In this document: positions 1 to 8,095 of the stretch, piece after piece
Layout: each line of letters starts with the position of its first letter
How positions within the stretch are numbered: position 1 is the stretch's first letter
From: Flavobacterium sp. ZT3R18
GTDB lineage: Bacteria; Bacteroidota; Bacteroidia; Flavobacteriales; Flavobacteriaceae
DNA length: 64,000 bases
Direction: 5' to 3'
Assembly (NCBI RefSeq): GCF_007097385.1
Contig: NZ_VJZS01000001.1
Location: forward strand, 350,087 to 414,086
The notes under the pieces: model-generated
Databases searched by the model: none
The model's input: the letters and a program-made list of their open reading frames with translations, nothing else
Told to the model about the DNA's origin: nothing
Position numbers and translations under genes: made by a program

Positions 1-4
1 TAAT

Positions 5-80
<76 letters not shown>

Positions 81-113
81 AAAACCTCAAACGAAAGTTT
101 GGGGTTTTTTTGT
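81..113 (+). terminator. Intrinsic terminator of tRNA-Gly
   Basis: The arms AAAACCTCAAAC and GTTTGGGGTTTT flank a GAAA tetraloop, with one G-U wobble, and a run of T follows. It begins directly after the encoded CCA of the tRNA. Confidence 0.85.
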
Positions 114-140
114 GCCAAAATTTTTGGACAGATTTATGCT

Positions 141-243
141 TCGTTTCGATAGCTATCGGAACTCGAAAAGACATACAATCGCAAAGCCCACGCACGCAAA
201 GTCCTTGCGAGTTCCGATAGCTATCGGAACGAAGCAATCTCAC
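141..243. repeat. Dispersed CCGATAGCTATCGG palindrome repeat, copy 1
   Basis: Two palindromic cores, CGATAGCTATCG at 147-158 and a perfect 20-bp palindrome at 211-230, are set in CGCAAAG, CACGCAA and GAAGCAATCTCAC context words. Closely related cores recur at 18434-18468 and 50931-51056. Open frames here are artefacts of the repeat. This is an intergenic repeat family of unknown function. Confidence 0.75.
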
Positions 244-330
244 TAAAACAAGCAGATAATATTAGATTCGTGATTTGGCTAACAAGCAGGGCTGTAGTAT
301 AATCGTAATTTTTATAGTCTCCTATTGGCT

Positions 331-440
331 CGCGAGAGGGATAGAAGCTAGCTACCAAAGTAGCGCGGATAGCCCGACCGCATTATGGGAAGGGGGCGAA
401 TAAGCGGCATGTGAAGTAGCCCCCTTTCTATAATGTGGTC
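331..440. repeat. Structured intergenic repeat beyond the 3' end of pepE
   Basis: The segment can form a long imperfect hairpin. The arm at 378-397 (ending AAGGGGGC) pairs with 419-438 (starting GCCCCCTTT) over about 20 bp with a 21-nt loop. It is preceded by GAGAGGGATAGAAGC and GCGGATAGCCCGACC words. I recall similar words from intergenic DNA of other Flavobacterium genomes, but could not check this. It may act as the pepE terminator (minus strand) or as a mobile repeat. It is much richer in G+C than its surroundings. Confidence 0.55.
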
Positions 441-458
441 TCGCCCAAATTGTTTTTA

Positions 459-1166
459 TTACTTCAAATTACTTAAGTCGGTTCCCGTTGTGACTTCTTC
501 CGGTATTTGGTTTTGTTTGAACACTCGGGCGTTTAGATCTCCTTTTAGAGTAATTTTTTCTCCTTTTACGTCTAGCCAACTTCCTTCTCTTAATCCTAAA
601 ACGGGTAATGAATTGAAAGCATGAAATTCTTTGATTCTGGTTTCTCGGGTTTCCCCCATGTGTTTGGATTGGTCGTCCGGATCTAAATAATGTGCATTCA
701 AATTAAACGGAATCAATCCTAAAGTTTGAAAACTCGGTGGGTAAACAATAGGCATATCGTTGGTGGTTTGCATGCTTAGTCCGCAAATGTTGCTTCCTGC
801 GCTGGTGCCTAAATAGGGAGTTCCTGCTTTAATGGTTTCGGCTAGAGTGTCCATGATTTTGTTTTTGTACAATTGAGAAACCAATAAAAAAGTATTGCCA
901 CCGCCCGTAAAAATCCCTTCAGCTTTTTGAATAGCTTCTTGGGGGTTTTCGAATTCATGTAGCCCATTGACGGTTTTGTTTATTTTGGCAAAAGCCAAAG
1001 CAACTTTGGTAGTGTACTCTTCGTGAGTTATGCCGCTGGGTCTTGCAAATGGGATGAAAAGTATGTTTTTGCAATCTTGAAAATGCAAACTTAATTCGGG
1101 TAATAAATACTCTAGATACTCTCCTCCATGTAAGGTTGAGGTGCTGGAGATAATGCAATTTTTCAT
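459..1166 (-). CDS. pepE: Peptidase E (alpha-aspartyl dipeptidase, family S51)
   Basis: This cytoplasmic serine peptidase removes N-terminal aspartate from dipeptides. The 235-residue length is usual for the family. The nucleophile elbow GTSAGSN places Ser122, with Asp137 and His159 downstream. The spacing matches the Ser120/Asp135/His157 triad described for Salmonella PepE. A glycine-rich TGGGN loop lies at 87-91. The gene stands alone on the minus strand. The ATG gives an N-terminus typical of the family, and no better start exists. Beyond its 3' end lies the structured repeat at 331-440. The family assignment is firm; the peptide preference is taken from the family. Confidence 0.93.
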   Translation of the reverse strand: MKNCIISSTSTLHGGEYLEYLLPELSLHFQDCKNILFIPFARPSGITHEEYTTKVALAFAKINKTVNGLHEFENPQEAIQKAEGIFTGGGNTFLLVSQLYKNKIMDTLAETIKAGTPYLGTSAGSNICGLSMQTTNDMPIVYPPSFQTLGLIPFNLNAHYLDPDDQSKHMGETRETRIKEFHAFNSLPVLGLREGSWLDVKGEKITLKGDLNARVFKQNQIPEEVTTGTDLSNLK

Positions 1167-1317
1167 TTTATTTGAGTAAGGAAGTTTAGTGTAAAGATAT
1201 AAAAACGAAGCTTTTTTGAGGTTGTAAGCGGGGTTTTAATTAACAATTTTTTATCAAACCGTTAGTAATTAATTTGGAAGAGATTAAGATACTTTTACAT
1301 TTTACAAGGGATAGATC

Positions 1318-1533
1318 ATGACAAAAGTTATTGTATGCTTGATTCAATATTTGGTTTTAATTACGATGCAAATGGCGTCGGAAACGGCTGTTTGTGATGA
1401 ACTAAATGATAGGCAGCGTCTAAAAAGTCATGTCAGAAAGATGATCCGTGTAAAAAAAAACGAAGCCCAAAAGGAACTGAAAGCGATTGAAAAATCGAAG
1501 AATTGTAGTTTTGGTACATTACAAAGGTTTTAA
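1318..1533 (+). CDS. Small hypothetical protein, possibly secreted
   Basis: A 71-residue frame with an ATG start lies 17 nt upstream of the paralogue array. The first 20 residues are hydrophobic enough for a weak signal or anchor segment. The rest is Lys/Arg/Glu-rich and probably helical, with Cys26 and Cys63. I do not recognise a family. It could be the first gene of the following operon, because the spacing to the next start is short, or a chance frame. The absence of a counterpart beside the other paralogues argues against an essential role in the array. Confidence 0.4.
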   Translation: MTKVIVCLIQYLVLITMQMASETAVCDELNDRQRLKSHVRKMIRVKKNEAQKELKAIEKSKNCSFGTLQRF

Positions 1534-1550
1534 TTTTAAATGATCGGCTT

Positions 1551-2282
1551 GTGAAAAACAACACTACTTTACTTATTATAGTTCTTTTTATTACCCAATT
1601 TTTAACAGCACAAGAGAAGACAGAAAAATGGATTAAAGGTCAAATAACATCCGAAACTATTGCTCTGCAGGGGATAAATGTTACGAATACTGCTAGTAAA
1701 ATCAAATCGGTCTCGGATCAATATGGAAATTTTTCGATCCTTGCAAAACAAGGAGAGGTGTTGAGTTTTTCGGCGGTTGATTATGAGCCTTTGCGGAAAA
1801 TTATAAACAAACAAGAATTCAAACTAGGAAGTATTGTCGTGAATATGACTGCTACAAGTATAGAATTGAAGGAGGTGGTTGTGAATGGGCATCCTGAAAT
1901 AAGTGCCGAGAATTTAGGGATAATTCCTCGGGATCAAGTGAAGTTGACTGCCGCCGAAAGAAAAGTGTACACGGCAACTCAGGGTACGGATGCGGTATTG
2001 AATTATTTCTCGGGCAGAACCAAAATGCTCAAAAAGGAAGTTGCACTCGAAAAAAAAGAAATTTTAATGTCAAAATTAGAATACTTGTTTGATGATAAAT
2101 ATTATATCGAAACCTTAAAAATTCCAGAAGAACTCATCAAGGGGTTTCAGTATTATTGTGTAGAAGATGCGGATTTTGCGAACTCGATACAATCAAAAAA
2201 TAAGACCATGAGTATGTTTCTAATCGTGGGTTTGGCTTCCAATTATAATAAAAACAGGGTAGATGGTGTTGAAATCCATTAG
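1551..2282 (+). CDS. Secreted carboxypeptidase-regulatory-like domain protein, paralogue 1
   Basis: This 243-residue protein uses a GTG start and has an N-terminal signal peptide ending near FLTAQ. Residues 25-115 resemble the CarboxypepD_reg-like beta-sandwich found at the N-terminus of SusC proteins: an IKGQITS opening, YGNFSILA in the middle, and an IELKEVVVN end. No TonB plug or barrel follows. A C-terminal helical region contains LKIPEELIKGFQYYCVEDA, which is identical in paralogue 2. It is the first of four tandem paralogues placed before a DUF6702 gene and an M1 peptidase. It is probably periplasmic or on the outer membrane. The function is unknown. Confidence 0.8.
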   Translation: MKNNTTLLIIVLFITQFLTAQEKTEKWIKGQITSETIALQGINVTNTASKIKSVSDQYGNFSILAKQGEVLSFSAVDYEPLRKIINKQEFKLGSIVVNMTATSIELKEVVVNGHPEISAENLGIIPRDQVKLTAAERKVYTATQGTDAVLNYFSGRTKMLKKEVALEKKEILMSKLEYLFDDKYYIETLKIPEELIKGFQYYCVEDADFANSIQSKNKTMSMFLIVGLASNYNKNRVDGVEIH

Positions 2283-2311
2283 CTATAAATGTTGAACTTT
2301 ATTTGTTTTTT

Positions 2312-3034
2312 GTGAAAAATAATTTAATTGTATTGCTTGTTTTCTTAAGTCAAAGTCCGCTGCTGACCGCTCAAGAGGTTGTCGAGAAAATTATTATCGG
2401 AACAGTGGTTTCTGATTCTAAGCCATTGGAGGGAATTAGTGTCGTGAATTGTTCTAATAAACTGATGGCCGTTTCGGATAAAAATGGTTGTTTTTCTATT
2501 CTGGCTAAAGATAAAGATGTCTTGAATTTTTCTGGAATTGACTATAAGTATTTGCGAAAATATGTTTACAAACACGAATACATCTCAGGAACTTTAGAGG
2601 TGAATATGACTTTTAATAGTATCGAACTCGACGAGGTTATTATCAACAAGTATGCGAATATTAATGCCGAGAACTTTGGGATAATTCCGCGAGGGCAAGT
2701 TAAGTTTACGCCACAAGAACGAAGATTGTATGCTGGTTCTGGAGGAATACAAGGATTTTTCAACTTGGTTTCTGGTGAAAAGGAGGTGCTTAAAAAGAAT
2801 GTTGAAATTGAGAAGAAAGAGATTTTAATGAAAAAATTGGAATATCTTTTTGGTAACAAATATTACACAAAAACCTTAAAAATTCCTGAAGAACTCATCA
2901 AAGGATTTCAATATTATTGTGTAGAAGATGCAGAGTTTGTGGAGTCCTTAGGTTTTAAAAACAAAACGGTAAGTATGTTTCTTATAACAAATTTAGCTTC
3001 GGTATATAATAAAAACAGAATAGATGAAAAGTAA
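2312..3034 (+). CDS. Secreted carboxypeptidase-regulatory-like domain protein, paralogue 2
   Basis: The protein has 240 residues. I prefer the GTG at 2312 because it gives MKNNLIV, matching the MKNNTT start of paralogue 1; an in-frame TTG at 2303 would add three residues. A signal peptide ends near LLTAQ. The regulatory-like beta-domain spans about 25-115 (NGCFSILAKD, IELDEVIIN). The C-terminal 19-residue block is identical to paralogue 1, although the rest has diverged. That suggests a recent duplication or local gene conversion. The gene starts 30 nt after paralogue 1 and overlaps paralogue 3 by 11 nt, so translation is probably coupled. The function is unknown. Confidence 0.8.
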   Translation: MKNNLIVLLVFLSQSPLLTAQEVVEKIIIGTVVSDSKPLEGISVVNCSNKLMAVSDKNGCFSILAKDKDVLNFSGIDYKYLRKYVYKHEYISGTLEVNMTFNSIELDEVIINKYANINAENFGIIPRGQVKFTPQERRLYAGSGGIQGFFNLVSGEKEVLKKNVEIEKKEILMKKLEYLFGNKYYTKTLKIPEELIKGFQYYCVEDAEFVESLGFKNKTVSMFLITNLASVYNKNRIDEK

Positions 3035-3779
3035 ATTAGGTATAGTTGTTTTATTTCTAGTAGGACAATATTGCATAGCACAAACTCAAGTGCGGAAGCC
3101 ATTGCATGGGCAAGTAATCAATGATTCTATTGCTGTAGAAAACGGCTATGTTTTTAATTTAAATTCAAAAGTGACTACTTTTATTGGTATTAATGGTTTT
3201 TTTGATATTCTGGCAATGCCAAAAGATACCTTGCTAGTTACTAGTTTGGCTTTAAAAGCGAAGAAAATGGTTTTGGTTGATGTGGATTTTAAAGAAAAGC
3301 TATATGTTGTAAAAACGGAATTGTTCAACAATCAGTTAAAAGAAGTTGTTGTAGGAAAAAAAATTACGCCCAAAATTGCTGGATCACAAGAAATTGTAGG
3401 TATGAAGTTTACGGGAGACAGGCAATCTTCTCTAGTCAATAGAACCATGCCTTTATATGGAATAGTGAATGGCGTTGACTTTGTGGCAATATTTGGGGTT
3501 GTAGCAGATTGGTTGAAAAAAAAGGATAAAAAAAAACTGCATAAAAGCGCCGATGGAAATTTTATAGATAAAGTGCAAAGGGATTTTAAACCCGAATTTT
3601 TTAAAAACACTTTGAAGTTAAAGGAAGAGGAAATCAATCTTTTCTTGGTTTTTTGTGATACAGATGAAAATGCCAAGAGAATATCGAATGCAAATGATGC
3701 CTTTCGGATGATGGATTTCTTGATTATCAAAAATAATGCTTTCAAAAAATTAGCTCAGTCGAGTAAGATAACTAATTGA
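3024..3779 (+). CDS. Secreted carboxypeptidase-regulatory-like domain protein, paralogue 3
   Basis: This 251-residue protein has a signal peptide (cleavage near YCIAQ). Its beta-domain differs from copies 1 and 2 but follows the same plan: GQVINDSIAVENGYVF, GFFDILA, LKEVVVG. The C-terminal helical region retains only the pattern LKLKEEEINLFLVFC followed by MMDFLI. It is closest to paralogue 4. The ATG lies inside the 3' end of paralogue 2. A 160-nt AT-rich gap without an obvious terminator follows. The exact function is unknown; an envelope location is inferred from the signal peptide. Confidence 0.78.
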   Translation: MKSKLGIVVLFLVGQYCIAQTQVRKPLHGQVINDSIAVENGYVFNLNSKVTTFIGINGFFDILAMPKDTLLVTSLALKAKKMVLVDVDFKEKLYVVKTELFNNQLKEVVVGKKITPKIAGSQEIVGMKFTGDRQSSLVNRTMPLYGIVNGVDFVAIFGVVADWLKKKDKKKLHKSADGNFIDKVQRDFKPEFFKNTLKLKEEEINLFLVFCDTDENAKRISNANDAFRMMDFLIIKNNAFKKLAQSSKITN

Positions 3780-3941
3780 CTTTTAGATATTGAGTTTTGA
3801 TCTTTGTGATTTGTAGTTTTTTTATGAAAAAATAACGCAGATTCATAGATCATAAAATCAAATAAAGTTGTAAATTTAATAAGTCGGTAAATATCAATTT
3901 TAATATTTGGTATTTTTTTATTAAATCTAAAAGGATTAAAA

Positions 3942-4697
3942 ATGAAAAGTAAAATAGGAGTCTTTATTTTGTTGATGTGCTGTCAAGTTTGTTTGGGTCA
4001 AATCCTGACTAGAAAACCTTTGCATGGTAGGGTAGTAAATGATTCTATTGCAATAGAAAATGGGTTGGTTTTTAATGTGAATGCCAAAACCGGATCTATT
4101 ATTGACCAGAAAGGATATTTTAGTGTTTTGGTAAAAGTAAAAGACACTCTAGTTATTTCCAGTTTAGGATTTAAAAGCAAAAAAATTGTACTTACCGAAA
4201 AGGACATCTCCTCTTCTTTTTTTAGAGTGAACCTTCCTGCAATTGCACGTCAATTGATAGAAGTGGTGGTTTATGCTCAAAAAGGAAGTAAACCAGAATT
4301 AGGAAATACCCAAAGTATAGTAGATACGCAATATTATGATGATAGGCAGACTTCACCTAGAAATGCTTTAATGACGCCAACCGGTACAGGGGATAACGGG
4401 ATAGATTGTATTCGAGTTTATAAAATGATTTTTAAAAATTTGAAGAAAAACAACCCTGACAAAACCGATTTTGTTTCGGATATGAGTTTTACCTCCGTGG
4501 CGATGAAAAGTGTTAGTTATTCTTTTTTTACTAATACTTTAAAACTAGATGATGACCAAATAGGCTTGTTTCTTCTTTTTTGTGAAAACGATCCAAAATC
4601 CAAAACGTTTATCGAAGCCAATGAGCAATTTCATATCATGGATTTTTTAATCACAAAAAACGAGGAATTCAAAAATATTACTACTTTTGAAAAATGA
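3942..4697 (+). CDS. Secreted carboxypeptidase-regulatory-like domain protein, paralogue 4
   Basis: This 251-residue sister of paralogue 3 shares GRVVNDSIAIENGLVF near the N-terminus, KGYFSVLVK in the centre and LKLDDDQIGLFLLFC near the C-terminus. The signal peptide ends near VCLGQ. It has an ATG start with an A-rich upstream region and no Shine-Dalgarno. The 3' end overlaps the DUF6702 gene by 4 nt (ATGA), which indicates one operon running towards the M1 peptidase. The function is unknown. Confidence 0.78.
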   Translation: MKSKIGVFILLMCCQVCLGQILTRKPLHGRVVNDSIAIENGLVFNVNAKTGSIIDQKGYFSVLVKVKDTLVISSLGFKSKKIVLTEKDISSSFFRVNLPAIARQLIEVVVYAQKGSKPELGNTQSIVDTQYYDDRQTSPRNALMTPTGTGDNGIDCIRVYKMIFKNLKKNNPDKTDFVSDMSFTSVAMKSVSYSFFTNTLKLDDDQIGLFLLFCENDPKSKTFIEANEQFHIMDFLITKNEEFKNITTFEK

Positions 4698-5197
4698 AAA
4701 AGGTTATAATTTATGGGCTTTTGGGGTTCTTCTTGGTATCGTTAAGCAGTTTTGCTGTGCATAAATTTTATATGGCGATTTATCAAATTAATTTCGCTCC
4801 CGAAAAGAAAATGCTTCAAATTACTTCCCGTATTTTTCTGGATGATTTAAATAAAGGACTCGAGAAAAAATACAATAAAAAAGTGTTTTTGGGAACCAAT
4901 AAAGAGTCTGACGAAGATGTAAATTCATTAAGAAAATACCTTGCCGAAAATTTCTCTATTAAAGTAAACAGACAAACCAAAACCATAAATTTTTTGAGCA
5001 AAGAAATGGATGGTGATGTGCTCGTTTGTTATTTGAATGTCAAAGAAATTTCAAAAATAAACACAATCGAAATTCATAATTCGATATTAATAGAATGTTT
5101 TCCAGAACAGCAAAATATTACTCATGTTACGGTGCTGGGAGATAAAAAAAGTATGCTTTTTACTGAAAGTTCTACCAAACAAGTGTTAAAATATTAG
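4694..5197 (+). CDS. DUF6702 family protein
   Basis: This 167-residue protein has one N-terminal signal or anchor segment (about 5-22) followed by HKFYMAIYQINF, the opening I associate with DUF6702. The rest is a small soluble domain with no recognisable catalytic motif. It overlaps paralogue 4 by 4 nt and sits 64 nt before the M1 peptidase. As I recall, DUF6702 genes commonly neighbour M1 peptidases in Flavobacteriia. A periplasmic location is inferred, and a helper role for the peptidase is only a guess from context. Confidence 0.72.
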   Translation: MKKVIIYGLLGFFLVSLSSFAVHKFYMAIYQINFAPEKKMLQITSRIFLDDLNKGLEKKYNKKVFLGTNKESDEDVNSLRKYLAENFSIKVNRQTKTINFLSKEMDGDVLVCYLNVKEISKINTIEIHNSILIECFPEQQNITHVTVLGDKKSMLFTESSTKQVLKY

Positions 5198-5261
5198 CAT
5201 AAACCAGTAATTGTGTTTAAAAATATTATTTTCGTGGGCTACTATTAATCGATTTGCCCCT

Positions 5262-7505
5262 ATGAAGAAAATTATATTTTTATTTATTTTTCCAACCCTT
5301 TTAATTGCTCAAGAGAAAGCAGTTGTCACACCTTCCAAACAAGGGGGGAAATACGACACCAATAAATTCAGTCAAATGTATGATTTGTTGGCAACTCCCA
5401 ATATGTTTCGTACGGCCTCTGGAGCACCTGGTCCAGCTTATTATCAGCAACAAGCCGATTATAAAATTGATGTAGAACTCGATGATAAAAATGCAAAATT
5501 AAGCGGTTCTGAAATCATAACGTATCATAATAATTCTCCAGACAGTTTAGAGTATTTGTGGGTACAATTGGATCAAAATCAAGCTGCCAAAAATTCTCAG
5601 TCTCCATTAGTCGAAAATGAAAAAATAGAACAGGTTTTGCCAGTAGCGAAGTTTGCCAACGAATATTTGAAACAAGGATTGGATCGTGGTTTTACTATTG
5701 AATATGTAAAAGATGTTAAAGGGACTCCAATGTCTTATACAGTTAATCAAACCATGATGCGCATCAATTTGGCTACGCCAATGAAGCCCGGAACAACTCT
5801 TTCTTTTTCTATAAAATGGTGGTATAATATCAATAACTACCAACAAGACGGTGGGCGTTCAGGTTATGAATTATTCGAAAAAGAAGGTAATAGATTGTAC
5901 GTTATAGCACAATTTTATCCAAGAATGGCGGTCTATAATGATGTTGAAGGTTGGCAAAACATGCAATTTTGGGGTGGTGGAGAATTTGCGCTGCCCTTCG
6001 GAAATTTTGATGTAAATATAACCGTTCCCGCAGATCACGTTATGGATGCAACGGGAGAGTTAATGAATAGAAGCGAAGTCTTTACGCCAGAACAAGTTAA
6101 AAGATATGAATTGGCTCAAAAAACATTTGATAAGCCTGTTGTTATTGTAACGCAAGCCGAAGCCGAAGCAGCCGAAAAAGGATTTTCGGATAAAAAGAAA
6201 ACCTGGAAATTTAGCGCCAAAAACGTTAGAGATTTTGGAATAGCGACTTCAAGAAAATTTATTTATGATGCTATGGCGGTTCAATTGAGTGGTAAAGTCG
6301 TAATGGCCGAATCGGTTTATCCAAAAGAAGCGAATCCACTTTGGGGAGAAACTTCTACGATGACCGTGGCGCATACTTTAAAAAGTTATTCTTCGCATAC
6401 TTTTGATTATCCATATCCTAAAGCGGTTTCTGTTTCGGCAGAAGATCAAGGAATGGAATATCCTATGATTTGCTGGAATTACGGTCGCCCTGATGAAAAA
6501 GGAGTGACTAGCGAGCAAACTAAAAACGGAATGATAGGGGTTGTAGTTCACGAAGTAGGACACAACTTTTTTCCTATGATTGTCAATTCAGATGAGCGTC
6601 AATGGACATGGATGGATGAAGGTTTAAACTCTTTTATGGAATTTATGGCCGAACAAGAATTGGGAACCAATTACCCTTCAAGACGTGGGCCAGCCAAAAA
6701 TATTGTTCCTTATATGAGTGGCGATCAAAAGTTATTGGAACCTATTATGTCTAACTCCGAAAATATCATTCAGTTCGGGAATAACGCCTACGGGAAACCA
6801 GCTACCGGACTTAATATTCTTAGAGAAACCATTATGGGACGTGAGTTGTTTGATTATGCTTTTAAAGTATATGCCAACAGATGGAAATTCAAACACCCAA
6901 CTCCCGAAGACTTTTTTAGAACGATGGAAGATGCTTCGGCAGTCGATTTAGATTGGTTTTTTAGAGGATGGTTTTACTCTACAGACTTTGTAGATATCGG
7001 TATCAACGAGGTAAAGCAATATTATGTTACCGAAACTCCGACGGTTGCACTGAAAGATGCTAAAGTCAAAAAAGGACGTTTTGGTCAGGAAAAAGGACCG
7101 TTTGTGTATTTAATTGCAGGGGATAATCCAGAATTGAATCCAGTTTCAAAGAAGCCTTTACAAATAGAAGAAGTGAAATTGCTTTCGGATTATGTAAGTC
7201 ATAATCTTTCAGATGAAGAAAAAGCGACTTTGAAAACCCCTAAATATTTTTATGAAGTAGAGTTCAATAAGCCAGGCGGAATGCCAATGCCTATTATCGT
7301 TCAAATTACCTATGAAGATGGAATGGTAGATAATTACAAGTATCCAGCGCAAATTTGGAGAAAAAACAATGAAACGGCCAAGAAAGTATATGCTACTAAT
7401 AAAGCTATAAAACAAATTCTAATCGATCCAAAACTAGAAACTGCCGATATTGATGTGACCAACAATTCATGGCCAAAAGTAGAAGTGAAATCAAAGTTCG
7501 ATTAA
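5262..7505 (+). CDS. M1 family metallopeptidase (secreted aminopeptidase-like)
   Basis: This 747-residue zinc peptidase is exported by a signal peptide (MKKIIFLFIFPTLLIAQ). The gluzincin signature is complete: HEVGH at 430-434 and the third zinc ligand Glu453 in WMDEGLNSF, with the standard 18-residue gap. An N-terminal beta-sandwich precedes the catalytic domain, and a C-terminal domain of about 200 residues follows. I chose the ATG at 5262. A frame open from 5211 would place 17 unsuitable residues before the signal peptide. It is probably periplasmic or secreted and takes part in peptide use. The substrate is not deducible. It ends the paralogue-DUF6702 run. Confidence 0.9.
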   Translation: MKKIIFLFIFPTLLIAQEKAVVTPSKQGGKYDTNKFSQMYDLLATPNMFRTASGAPGPAYYQQQADYKIDVELDDKNAKLSGSEIITYHNNSPDSLEYLWVQLDQNQAAKNSQSPLVENEKIEQVLPVAKFANEYLKQGLDRGFTIEYVKDVKGTPMSYTVNQTMMRINLATPMKPGTTLSFSIKWWYNINNYQQDGGRSGYELFEKEGNRLYVIAQFYPRMAVYNDVEGWQNMQFWGGGEFALPFGNFDVNITVPADHVMDATGELMNRSEVFTPEQVKRYELAQKTFDKPVVIVTQAEAEAAEKGFSDKKKTWKFSAKNVRDFGIATSRKFIYDAMAVQLSGKVVMAESVYPKEANPLWGETSTMTVAHTLKSYSSHTFDYPYPKAVSVSAEDQGMEYPMICWNYGRPDEKGVTSEQTKNGMIGVVVHEVGHNFFPMIVNSDERQWTWMDEGLNSFMEFMAEQELGTNYPSRRGPAKNIVPYMSGDQKLLEPIMSNSENIIQFGNNAYGKPATGLNILRETIMGRELFDYAFKVYANRWKFKHPTPEDFFRTMEDASAVDLDWFFRGWFYSTDFVDIGINEVKQYYVTETPTVALKDAKVKKGRFGQEKGPFVYLIAGDNPELNPVSKKPLQIEEVKLLSDYVSHNLSDEEKATLKTPKYFYEVEFNKPGGMPMPIIVQITYEDGMVDNYKYPAQIWRKNNETAKKVYATNKAIKQILIDPKLETADIDVTNNSWPKVEVKSKFD

Positions 7506-7540
7506 GTAAGAGGCTTTACAAATCAAATAGTTGATAATTT

Positions 7541-7624
7541 AAGCCACTAATTACACAAATTACACGAATAATTCTTTTTTTAAATTTTAAAGAAATTAGT
7601 GCCAATTTGTGTAATTCGTGGCTA
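7541..7624. repeat. GCCACGAATT-type inverted repeat, copy 1
   Basis: The arms 7542-7575 and 7590-7623 are imperfect inverse complements, built from AGCCACTAATTACACAAATT and TTTGTGTAATTCGTGGCT, around a T-rich centre. Related words occur at 14571-14636 and 59975-60134. Lying after the M1 gene, it may also act as a terminator. Confidence 0.65.
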
Positions 7625-7669
7625 ACTTTTTTTTAAGACAATTTTAAAAGACAAAGTTTTAAAATTTAA

Positions 7670-7678
7670 TATCTTTGC
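7670..7678 (+). promoter_or_regulatory. Bacteroidota -7 element for tatA
   Basis: TATCTTTGC matches TAnnTTTG plus the favoured C. It ends 19 nt before the tatA ATG. No convincing -33 TTG was identified. Confidence 0.6.
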
Positions 7679-7696
7679 TCATTAAATACAAAAAAT

Positions 7697-8095
7697 ATGT
7701 TTGGAATAGGAGGAGGCGAATTGGTTTTTATTATGTTTATAGTTTTGATGCTTTTTGGATCTGATAAAGTGCCTGAAATAGCAAGAACTATGGGGAAGGC
7801 TATGGCACAACTCAAAAACGCGACCAATGATATCAAAAGCGAAATTCAAAAGGGAGCCGAAGCCAATGGTTTTGATCAAAAATCCTTAAATGACTTAACA
7901 GGAAATATCAATTCTGAAATAGATAAAGCCAAGACAAATCTTTTAGGCGAAAGCTCTAATACATTCAACGGAATTACGGAGGTTTTTACTTCCGAAGCCA
8001 ATAAAACCAAAGATAGTTTACTAAGTGGCACAACAACTCCTGATGCTGCATCTCTTTTGGATGATCTCACAGGACCTATAAAACGCCAAATGTAA
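7697..8095 (+). CDS. tatA: Sec-independent translocase subunit TatA/TatE family
   Basis: This 132-residue membrane protein is the pore-forming TatA type of the twin-arginine system, which exports folded proteins. It has a short N-terminal transmembrane helix (about 6-21) with the conserved FG motif (LMLFGSDKVPEIARTMG) and an amphipathic helix. A long polar tail of about 85 residues follows and is longer than in E. coli TatA. tatC is not adjacent. The stop codon overlaps the ATG of the PAP2 gene by one nucleotide, so the two are co-translated. Confidence 0.88.
   Translation: MFGIGGGELVFIMFIVLMLFGSDKVPEIARTMGKAMAQLKNATNDIKSEIQKGAEANGFDQKSLNDLTGNINSEIDKAKTNLLGESSNTFNGITEVFTSEANKTKDSLLSGTTTPDAASLLDDLTGPIKRQM

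Noticed and set aside
433..624. 63-codon plus-strand frame opposite pepE
   Set aside because: Antisense shadow of a well-supported gene, with no independent evidence.
5211..5261. Longer N-terminus for the M1 peptidase
   Set aside because: It adds 17 residues in front of a perfect signal peptide and uses a weak start codon.
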